Both the position numbers and the translations under genes were made by a program. Below the pieces are notes generated by a model. That model saw only the letters and a list, made by a program, of their open reading frames with translations. It did not search any database and was not told the DNA's origin. A stretch of 64,000 bases of DNA, taken from NCBI GenBank assembly GCA_039621445.1, contig CP154956.1:21417295-21481294 (forward strand). The letters are read 5' to 3'. Positions 29,111 to 37,900 of the stretch are shown here, in pieces. This stretch comes from Euglena gracilis (lineage: Eukaryota; Euglenida; Euglenophyceae; Euglenales). Numbering within the stretch: the stretch's first letter is position 1; each line of letters opens with the position of its first letter.

Positions 29111-29322
29111 CTGCAGGAGGGGGGGGGTGGACACCACCCACTGGAAAGCCCACAGCACCAGAGGGGCTGGGGTTTTATGGTGGAAAAATGCTGGTTTGCA
29201 AGTGGAAGAAGTCCAGCAGTTGGGTCAGTGGAAAAATTTTGGGGCATTCCAAGCCCATTATTTGAGGCTCGGTGTTGTGTCAAAAATTCAGAATATTATG
29301 GCCCAAAGGGGGGTGCACAGTA
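29111..29322 (+). pseudogene. C-terminal part of element 2 recombinase, shifted frame
   Basis: Reads DTTHWKAHSTRGAG then GQWKNFGAFQAHYLRL, giving the H-x-x-R box and the catalytic Tyr. It is separated from the upstream frame by one base in a nine-G run. The protein would stop beyond the internal complementary region. Confidence 0.75.
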
Positions 29323-29423
29323 CCTCACCATCTCGCAGTGCGGAGCCCGAATGGTCTCGGACTCCCACGACAGAGGAAGGGGGAGGAAAGCACCAAGAGG
29401 GCGAAGCACAAAAAGATGGTGAG
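29323..29423 (+). repeat. Internal complementary region of element 2
   Basis: Inverse of both outer ends joined through GTC, as in element 1. It retains the left-end complement (GCGGAGCCCGAATG) that element 2 now lacks at its actual left end. Confidence 0.8.
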
Positions 29424-29646
29424 CCCAACCCTCCCACCCAAAAAATCAGCAGAAAAAGAAAGACATCCCAACCAGAAAGGGGACCCCCGACCAAGCAGCC
29501 CCAACCACCCACCCAGAAACACACCAGAAAGAGACAGCCATCCCCATCGAGGGGGGGCCCCCCCACCAAGCGACCCTGGGAGGGGGGGGGGGGCGGGGCC
29601 ACTTTGGTTCAGCTTCGCCATGGTGTCGGAGGAGGCCTCATCATCG

Positions 29647-29804
29647 CCAACTCCGGCAACAAAGGCGCAGTAAGAAGCACCCCCCGCGCGCACGCACAAA
29701 CACACTAGAACAGAACAGCCAGCAAGGAAAGCAGGACCTCACCATCTTCTTGTGCTTCGCCCTCTTGGTCCCTTCCTCCCCCTTCCTCTGTCGTGGGAGT
29801 CCGA
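29647..29804 (+). repeat. Right inverted terminal repeat of element 2
   Basis: 100-bp repeat (29647-29746), the inverse of the left repeat at 20671-20770, then a 58-bp extension ending GGGAGTCCGA at 29804, where element 3 sequence resumes. Confidence 0.85.
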
Positions 29805-29957
29805 GCCTCGCCGGAGTTGGCTGACGATGCTGCTTCGACGTGGCGACGTGGCTTCTTGCCCCTGGGGGGTGTCCCCCCCTCTCCCCCCCTGGCCCCCATT
29901 TTCTGACCGAGGGCTTTTGAGCACAAATTTTCTTTTTCGGGTGGGGGGGTCGGGATC

Positions 29958-30060
29958 ACAAGGTCTTTGTGCTTCGCCCTCAGTGTCCCTACCTCCCTTG
30001 TCGGTTTTCCTCGAGGGAGTACGAGACACCTCGGGCTCCGCACTTTGCCCTTGTGAGGCC
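29958..30060 (-). repeat. Internal complementary region of element 3
   Basis: Contains the inverse of the right outer end (CTCGAGGGAGTACGA) and of the left outer end (CACCTCGGGCTCCGCAC) around a triplet. Same design as in elements 1 and 2 but different sequence. Confidence 0.75.
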
Positions 30061-30076
30061 TGATTGTGCACTGAGA

Positions 30077-31020
30077 TTAGGGGGCCAGGGCATTTTCCAG
30101 GGCACCTTGGGCACCAAGTCGTTGATAATGGGCTGTAAAAGCCTCCACCCCCCTCCATTGACCAATTTCGCAAACTCCTTGGGCAGTTTTTTTCAGCAGG
30201 CTCAATTTTTTGAGTAAACCAACTCCTGCCCCTCTGGTGGAGTGGGCCCCCCATTCCTGGGGGGGTACCCCCTGGTTGGCCAAAAAATTCTTTGTGATAG
30301 AAGCAACGGTGTCTGCACTTATGGCCCTGAAGGGGTGTTTTAATGAAATCAGGAGGGGGCCCCCAGGTCTCACGAATAAACGTGTGGCAGCCACATAACC
30401 CATCATTAAATGAAAAGGGCTGATTTGTGGGCACTGGGGTATGGACACAACTCTCTCCACATGTGGAACTTTTGGCCTTTACGCTTAATTTTAATGTAGG
30501 GTGCCCTACCCAACACACTGGTGGTTCGTTTGACTTGTGCCAGGTCTGAAGATCTGTATAAATAGAGGATGCGTGAACAGAAAATCAGTTGTGTACGCAA
30601 TGTACAAATATCAGTGGGCATTGTGGCCTTGGCCAGCCCCAGGAGGATTGGGAGGGATCCCAAAATGCCCCATACCTCTCCAGATTTTGGTTCCAGAGCC
30701 TCTTGTAAGGGGTCAACAGGGTGTGGAATCTCAGTCCACCAAACCCAGGAATCAAAAGCATAGCACTGTATGCATTACGTGCTTGGGCCTTGGAAAATTG
30801 GAATAATTGAATTAAGGCGTCAGCAACTTGGTCTGTGGTGGCTTCAGGGGGGGGCACCCCCATGTGTTCCAAAATGACCCACAGAAGTGCAAAAGCACTC
30901 GGATAACGTTTTAAACTGGGGTTTCTACCCAGGAAATCGTTAATGGTTTGCACCTGAATTGGTTTCTTCTCCAAAATTTGCCTGAGCAAATCATGCAAAG
31001 GAGGGGCCACCTGGGGGGTG
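30077..31020 (-). pseudogene. Tyrosine recombinase region of element 3, frameshifted
   Basis: Minus strand. LHDLLRQILEKK start, NAYSAMLLIPGFGG, first Arg region LYRSSDLAQVKRTTS, then HSTRGAG and GQWRGVEAFTAHYQRL with the catalytic Tyr, spread over three frames (breaks near 30600 and 30440). The key residues are all visible, so the damage is by frame only. Confidence 0.8.
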
Positions 31021-31909
31021 GCATTTGTTCCCCTCTGCAATTGGTGAACATGCCCATGTAGGGGGTGATTTTCAGGCAGGGGGTCCCTGGAACTTTCATT
31101 TTTATTAATTGGGGCCACCATGTGGCTGAATCACAGTAGGGGGTGACCATCAAAACTTTGGTCTGGGGAAACATTCTCAGCATGGGCAGAATTTTTTGAA
31201 TTATTGACCAGGGGGGGTTTGCATAAAGATCCCCCATGTTGTCCAGTGGACATTGTAATGCATTTGTTGCTGTGGCCTCCCAGTGGGGCCACCTGGCCAC
31301 AAAATTGGGCAGTTTTTTGTTGCCTGGGGAGGCAAATAAGTCTCTTTCCAGTTGTGTGTAATTTTGGAAATGCTGTCTTAGCCATTGAAAAAGCTGGGGG
31401 TCTAAAGAATAATCCACCCTGTCCATTTCCCATCTGCTGATGGGGTCTGCCAGGCATTCTTTTGAAGGTACCCAGTTGACTTGGAGGTTCACTTGTTTTT
31501 CCATGCACCATTTGAAAAACGGTCTCAGCATTTTGTTGAATGGGTCCTTTCTGCCCCCACCTTTTGTTAAGTAATAGTAAATTACCTGGTTGTCCACTGA
31601 CAAAGAAACGGTTTCTCCAGGTTTGCTCAAACTTTTGACAGTGCTTATTGCTGCATAGAGTTCTTTTACATTGATGTGCAAAATGGGGTCTTTTATCCAA
31701 AATTCCTGCATAATTTCTCCAGTGTGTGGATGTCCAGTCCCCCCCAGGCATGGGTGCTGCTGTCTGAGTGCAATTCTCTGGTTGCATTTTGGGGGAAGGG
31801 TCTGCCCCCCCAGGTGTCCAGCAGAATTTTTATTTCCCTTAACTGGGCTTTGATTTCCTGGGAAATGGGGTGTTTTGAGTACCAGGGGGCTGTGGACTTT
31901 GCCACCCAA
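30911..31909 (-). pseudogene. RNase H and methyltransferase-like region of element 3
   Basis: LHSDSSTHAWGG (first Asp) lies in one frame. NVKELYAAISTVK, SLSVDNQVIYYYL and CLADPISRWE, followed by RDLFASPGNKKLPNF and YANPPWSII (DAM-like NPPW box), lie in another, with a frameshift near 31710. The latter part is open to 30911. Confidence 0.75.
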
Positions 31910-31959
31910 AATTTTGTCAGGGTGTCTGTAAAAGCCCTTAAAAAGGCAGGGCCATTATG

Positions 31960-32700
31960 TTACATCCTATTTGGCCCAAAATGGCAGCCAATTGCCTTTT
32001 TGACATGGAATCTTTTTTCACAATTTTTCCCAGCTCCTTTTTTTATGGTTTTGACTTTCTGGAGGGGCACCTGTAGCTTTCCTTCCAGGAAGTTCAGTTG
32101 AAAACCCAGGTGGGTTACAACTTGCGTGGGCTGCATGGTGGACTTTTTCACATTGATTTTGAACCCAGAATCCAGCAAATCTTTGACAACTGTGTTCAGG
32201 TGATTTTGTAAAGTTTTTTGAGTGGGGGCCACCAGCCAAATTGTCGTTCAGGTAAATAAACACCTGGATGCCCCTTTTTCTCCACAGCTTTTCGAAAGTT
32301 TTCATGACTGACATGAAAATTTGGGGCGTTACATTTAGCCCAAAGCAGCCTGTTTGAAATTCCCAGGTCTGCCCCCCCACCTGATGCCTTAAAAATGGCC
32401 TTAGGCCTGGACTTACTGGAATATGAAAATAGGCATCCTTCACGTCTATTTTTGCTGCCCATTAGCCTTTTTCCAAAACTGGATAAATGTGCTGGATATG
32501 ATCCAGCTTGAAAGGTTTCACTTGAAATTGCTGATTGATTTCTCTGCAGTCGCTGATCATTCTCCATTTGGTTGTTCCCCCTTCTGGTATTGAAATTAAA
32601 AACCAGGGGATCAAATACTGGGTTTCTGAATCCCAAACTCGTTTCACTGACCCAGTTTTTTCGTAATCCAGCAGAATTTGTTATTCCTGGTTCAGGTCCA
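31960..32700 (-). pseudogene. Reverse transcriptase region of element 3, broken
   Basis: Motifs: YLIPWFLISIPEGG, RMISDCREIN, a TAA at 32464-32462, KIDVKDAYFHIPV, FQTGCFGLNVTPQIFM and YLND at 32243-32254 in place of YxDD. A frameshift follows directly, after which KINVKKSTMQPTQVVTHLGF continues in another frame. The Asn substitution, the stop and the frameshift all argue against activity. Confidence 0.8.
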
Positions 32701-33215
32701 GGTTGGCCCTGGGTTTTGGGTGGGTGGACAATTTTGGGGAATTCGCCCAAGGGGGTTGAATTCCATTTTTTTATCAATTGACATGTTGTTGGGGGGGCAT
32801 TTTTTGTCCACCATTTCAGACTTTTCTGAAGTCTCTGGTACAGGGGGGTGTCTCCCCATTTTTCCTCCATGGAATGTATTTTCCCAACATATGATTTTCT
32901 GGCTGCTGGGTGGGGGGTGTTGGACATTGCACCCCTGGTGCCCCTGGGGGTTGAGCATTCTATGAAAGTGGCTGGGGGGGGTGTGCATGCTCTGCTCACA
33001 GGCTCTCTGCTCCTCCACTTTGTCATTGGTGTTGTCGATTGACATACCATAGGGGCCCCTTTTTGGGTCTCCCTCTTCTTTTGGTTTTGCCCCTGCAATG
33101 GGCCCTGACAAAGAATGTTGAGGGGGGGCTGCCCCCTTGTCCTCCACTGCCCCTTTGGGGGCATACTCCTAGAGCTGCCACTGCACATTGAAATTCCCTG
33201 CTGGGGGACAGCCTG
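32701..33215 (-). pseudogene. Gag-pol linking region of element 3
   Basis: Coding-like but without recognised motifs. Frames shift at least once. By position it is the C-terminal part of ORF1 plus the RT N-terminal extension (GNSPKG, PPTQNPGP context). Confidence 0.4.
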
Positions 33216-33859
33216 TTAACTTCTACGGTTTTTCCCCTTCTGATAATTGATGGTCACAATGGCCTTGAAATTGTTGATGTTGTTGATTGTAAACCTGGCC
33301 CCACTGGCCCTCTTGATGTTGACTCCACTCTTGAAACTTTGATAGTCCCCGTTGTCTTCTTTTGGATGTTGGGCGCCATGCCCATTGAGAATCTTGGGGG
33401 GCCACTGGGGGACCACCCTGTACCCCTGATGGGTTTTGAGATGAAGAAATGACTGGGGGGTTGTTGTTGACCTGTCCTGGCCCTGCCACTGGGCATCTGT
33501 TTGTGGAATTGGCCACCCTGGCCTTGGTATTGTTGGCCACCCTGGCCTTTGTTCCATCGGCCGCCATGGCCATTGCTTTTTTGGCCGCCATGGCCCAGCT
33601 TGCTGTTGTGGCCGCCATGGCCCAGCTTGAACAAGGTATTGGTGTAACTTGCAGAATGTTGGACCCAATGGCTCTGGCTCCAATGGCCGTAGTGGCCTGC
33701 TGGTTGTTGCTTCTGCCCCTTTCGGGTTTTTCTGACCACTGTCTGCCAGGGTCCGTGGCCATCACTTTGGAGGGTTTGGGGTTTGGAAATTTCTGTGGGG
33801 GAAGGGGAGTTTTGGGAAAGTTTTCCAGCGCTGTGCTTCTTTGAAGTTGCATCTTTCAT
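33216..33859 (-). CDS. Gag-like ORF1 of element 3, N-terminal part
   Basis: Starts MKDATSKKHS at 33859, in the position of the gag start of elements 1 and 2, and contains DGHGPWQTVVRKTRKG, the patch shared by all three elements. HGGHNSK and GQGGQFH repeats follow, and three frames stay open because of them. The frame ends near 33254. No zinc knuckle is seen. Probable RNA-binding coat protein by analogy. Confidence 0.5.
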
Positions 33860-34018
33860 TGAACTCTTTCGAAAAATTCTATAACTTTTTATTTGAAGTT
33901 CTGCACGAGCGTGACTTTCTGGAGAAATTGAATGGATTGATTGTCTTCTTCTTTTCTCAATTGGTGAGGTCTTTGGAGTTCCTTTCTTCTGGGTTTCGAA
34001 GGGTAAATTCGGAATCAG

Positions 34019-34137
34019 CCAACTCCGGCGAAAAAAGGCACTAAGCAGGGACTCCTAACCCAACGCGTCACAATCCAAACAACACCTCCGGCGAGCAAGG
34101 CATGGCCTCACAAGGGCAAAGTGCGGAGCTCGAGGTG
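34019..34137 (-). repeat. Left inverted terminal repeat of element 3
   Basis: CCAACTCCGGCG through CATGGCCTCACAAG, then an outer extension ending CTCGAGGTG at 34137. Its inverse is found at about 20590-20670 and, in part, at 29808-29821. Confidence 0.8.
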
Positions 34138-34475
34138 TCTGTTTGCCGGCTGTGCGACGCGTTGGGGCGGGCAGTGCCTTTTTCGCCGGGGGTGGCTGAC
34201 TCCTAATTTGCCCTTCGACAACCAAGGAGAAAGGAACTGCAAGACAGCTCCGGCTCCGCACAAGACCCCAATGAGGTCCTGCTCTTCTTTCCGGCTGTTG
34301 TTTCGGACTCCCACGACAGAGGAAGGGGGAGGAAGGGACCAAGAGGGCGAAGGGTGAGGTCCTGCTTTCTTTGCCGGCTGTTCCGTTCTGGTGGTCTCGC
34401 AGTGCGGAGCCCGAATGGTCTGCGTTTTTGGTGTTGGTTGTGTTGTATATCATACTGCTTTTCTTTGCCGGAGTA
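34138..34475. repeat. Cluster of DIRS terminal fragments
   Basis: Three pieces in a row. 34141-34260 is a diverged left-end type (CGCCGGGGGTGGCTGACTCC, then CCTTCGACAACCAAGGAGAA). 34310-34425 has element 1-type extension and repeat pieces (CGGACTCCCACGACAGAGG, GAGGTCCTGC, GTGCGGAGCCCGAATGGTC). Near 34450-34475 there is another weak left end (CTTTGCCGGAGTAGGCGCAT). They look like remains of further integrations. Confidence 0.6.
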
Positions 34476-34489
34476 GGCGCATCATAACG

Positions 34490-34903
34490 TCCTTTGGGCA
34501 CGGAGCTGCAACCAAAGTATTCAAGCTGATCATGCAATTTACACACCTGCAAGACGAGACCGACAAAGAGGCCTTCGAAGCGGCGTGGAGCAACATTTTC
34601 TTACAATAATCGCTGACGACAGCCTTTTTGCGAGATCCCGACGCTACCGCCGTGATGGCCACGATTGGTTCAGGTCAGAAGTGGACTGGAGCCGGGTGGG
34701 ATACAAGCCGATGTCCGCTTGCTGTACGGAAGCTCACTTGAGTGGCTATGGTGGAGTCTACCCTACAACCATATCTGGCGGCTTACATCTACAGCTTGGC
34801 ACTCACGAAGCACGTCTCGATACCGTCACTGGAGCTAAGCGACAGGACGTCGGACGTGGCATTCAAGCTGTACGAGAAGTGGTCGACGGCGGCAAATCGA
34901 AGT
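34490..34903 (+). pseudogene. Broken coding remnant beside the satellite, family unknown
   Basis: One plus-strand frame gives coherent protein-like sequence (KVFKLIMQFTHLQDETDKEA; AFLRDPDATAVMATIGSG; SIPSLELSDRTSDVAFKLYE) interrupted by TAA at 34607 and TGA near 34730. It runs straight into the first satellite monomer. It follows a DIRS-like left end, so it may be the ORF1 of a further DIRS element; a host exon is the alternative. No family motif was recognised. Confidence 0.35.
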
Positions 34904-37900
34904 AGCTATCCCGGGGAACATAACGGGAACCGCCGATCCGTTTCCAGTTTTGGGGTCAAATCACGGTTTCCCATGAGGCCATGTAAGGGGAACAGGTTGT
35001 ACTGCCATTTGGGGCCCTCTGCCACCCCTTCAAAGCTGTCGTTATCTGGATAGTTTTTTTACATCCGCATGTTTTTCACACCCGTAGGCAGTAATCGGGC
35101 CGGCATATCGAAATAGCTATCCCGGGGAACATAACGGGATCCCCCGATCGGTTTCCAGTTTTGGGGTCAAATCATGGTTTCCCATGGGGCCATGTTAGGG
35201 GAACACGTTGCACTGCCATTTGGGGCCCTCTTCCACCCCTCCACACCTGTCGATATCTGGATAGTTTTTTGACATCCGCATGTTTTTCACAGCCGTAGGT
35301 ACAAATCCGGCCGGCACATCAAAGTAGCTATCCCGGGGAACATAACGGGAACCCCCGATCGGTTTCCAGTTTTGGGGTCAAATCATGGTTTCCCATGGGG
35401 CCACGTAAGGGGAACAGGTTTGTACTGCCATTTGGGGCCCTCTTCCACCCCTCCAAAACTGTCGATATCGGGATAGTTTTTTGACATCTGCATGTTTTTC
35501 ACACCCGTAGGCACTAATCCGGCCGGCACATCAAAGTAGCTATCCCGGGGAACATAACGGGAACCCCCGATCGGTTTCCAGTTTTGGGGTCAAATCATGG
35601 TTTCCCATGGGGCCACGTAAGGGGAACAGGTTTGTACTGCCATTTGGGGCCCTCTTCCACCCCTCCAAAACTGTCGATATCGGGATAGTTTTTTGACATC
35701 TGCATGTTTTTCACACCCGTAGGCACTAATCCGGCCGGCACATCAAAGTAGCTATCCCGGGGAACATAACGGGAACCCCCGATCGGTTTCCAGTTTTGGG
35801 GTCAAATCATGGTTTCCCATGGGGCCACGTAAGGGGAACAGGTTTGTACTGCCATTTGGGGCCCTCTTCCACCCCTCCAAAACTGTCGATATCGGGATAG
35901 TTTTTTGACATCTGCATGTTTTTCACACCCGTAGGCACTAATCCGGCCGGCACATCAAAGTAGCTATCCCGGGGAACATAACGGGAACCCCCGATCGGTT
36001 TCCATTTTTGGGGTCAAATCATGGTTTCCCATGGGGCCACGTAAGGGGAACAGGTTTGTACTGCCATTTGGGGCCCTCTTCCACCCCTCCAAAACTGTCG
36101 ATATCGGGATAGTTTTTTGACATCTGCATGTTTTTCACACCCGTAGGCACTAATCCGGCCGGCACATCAAAGTAGCTATCCCGGGGAACATAACGGGAAC
36201 CCCCGATCGGTTTCCAGTTTTGGGGTCAAATCATGGTTTCCCATGGGGCCACGTAAGGGGAACAGGTTTGTACTGCCATTTGGGGCCCTCTTCCACCCCT
36301 CCAAAACTGTCGATATCGGGATAGTTTTTTGACATCTGCATGTTTTTTTACACCCGTAGGCACTAATCCGGCCGGCACATCAAAGTAGCTATCCCGGGGA
36401 ACATAACGGGAACCCCCGATCGGTTTCCAGTTTTGGGGTCAAATCATGGTTTCCCATGGGGCCACGTAAGGGGAACAGGTTTGTACTGCCATTTGGGGCC
36501 CTCTTCCACCCCTCCAAAACTGTCGATATCGGGATAGTTTTTTGACATCTGCATGTTTTTCACACCCGTAGGCACTAATCCGGCCGGCACATCAAAGTAG
36601 CTATCCCGGGGAACATAACGGGAACCCCCGATCGGTTTCCAGTTTCGGGGTCAAATCATGGTTTCCCATGGGGCCACGTAAGGGGAACAGGTTTGTACTG
36701 CCATTTGGGGCCCTCTTCCACCCCTCCAAAACTGTCGATATCGGGATAGTTTTTGACATCTGCATGTTTTTCACACCCGTAGGCACTAATCCGGCCGGCA
36801 CATCAAAGTAGCTATCCCGGGGAACATAACGGGAACCCCCGATCGGTTTCCAGTTTTGGGGTCAAATCATGGTTTCCCATGGGGCCACGTAAGGGGAACA
36901 GGTTTGTACTGCCATTTGGGGCCCTCTTCCACCCCTCCAAAACTGTCGATATCGGGATAGTTTTTTGACATCTGCATGTTTTTCACACCCGTAGGCACTA
37001 ATCCGGCCGGCACATCAAAGTAGCTATCCCGGGGAACATAACGGGAACCCCCGATCGGTTTCCAGTTTTGGGGTCAAATCATGGTTTCCCATGGGGCCAC
37101 GTAAGGGGAACAGGTTTGTACTGCCATTTGGGGCCCTCTTCCGGCCCTCCAAAACTGTCGATATCGGGATAGTTTTTTGACATCTGCATGTTTTTCACAC
37201 CCGTAGGCACTAATCCGGCCGGCACATCAAAGTAGCTATCCCGGGGAACATAACGGGAACCCCCGATCGGTTTCCAGTTTTGGGGTCAAATCATGGTTTC
37301 CCATGGGGCCACGTAAGGGGAACAGGTTTGTACTGCCATTTGGGGCCCTCTTCCACCCCTCCAAAACTGTCGATATCGGGATAGTTTTTTGACATCTGCA
37401 TGTTTTTCACACCTGTAGGCACTAATCCGGCCGGCACATCAAAGTAGCTATCCCGGGGAACATAACGGGAACCCCCGATCGGTTTCCAGTTTCGGGGTCA
37501 AATCATGGTTTCCCATGGGGCCACGTAAGGGGAACAGGTTTGTACTGCCATTTGGGGCCCTCTTCCACCCCTCCAAAACTGTCGATATCGGGATAGTTTT
37601 TTGACATCTGCATGTTTTTCACACCCGTAGGCACTAATCCGGCCGGCACATCAAAGTAGCTATCCCGGGGAACATAACGGGAACCCCCGATCGGTTTCCA
37701 GTTTTGGGGTCAAATCATGGTTTCCCATGGGGCCACGTAAGGGGAACAGGTTTGTACTGCCATTTGGGGCCCTCTTCCACCCCTCCAAAACTGTCGATAT
37801 CGGGATAGTTTTTTGACATCTGCATGTTTTTCACACCCGTAGGCACTAATCCGGCCGGCACATCAAAGTAGCTATCCCGGGGAACATAACGGGAACCCCC

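Larger units (their letters stand above)
20671..29804 (+). mobile_element. DIRS-like retrotransposon, element 2 (middle)
   Basis: A plus-strand element whose own parts are 20671-20894 and 25496-29804, about 4.53 kb. The left part holds the left inverted repeat and leader up to ATG AAA GAT, where element 1 is inserted. The right part resumes with GTC GTG in frame. Right terminal repeat 29647-29804; internal complementary region 29323-29423. The first 20-odd bases of the left end are absent, although their complement is kept in the internal region. Coding parts contain several frameshifts, one stop in RT and a deletion in the recombinase. Confidence 0.85.
20534..34137 (-). mobile_element. DIRS-like retrotransposon, element 3 (outermost host)
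   Basis: A minus-strand element whose own parts are about 29808-34137 and 20534-20670, together about 4.47 kb. Its right inverted repeat is split by element 2: reading the minus strand, GCCAACTCCGGCGA at 29808-29821 should continue into CAGGGACTCCTAACCC, which appears at about 20641-20656. Left terminal repeat about 34019-34137; internal complementary region about 29958-30060. Gag, RT, RNase H, methyltransferase-like and tyrosine recombinase regions are present but broken. Its sequence is clearly diverged from elements 1 and 2, so it is a different family. Confidence 0.85.
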
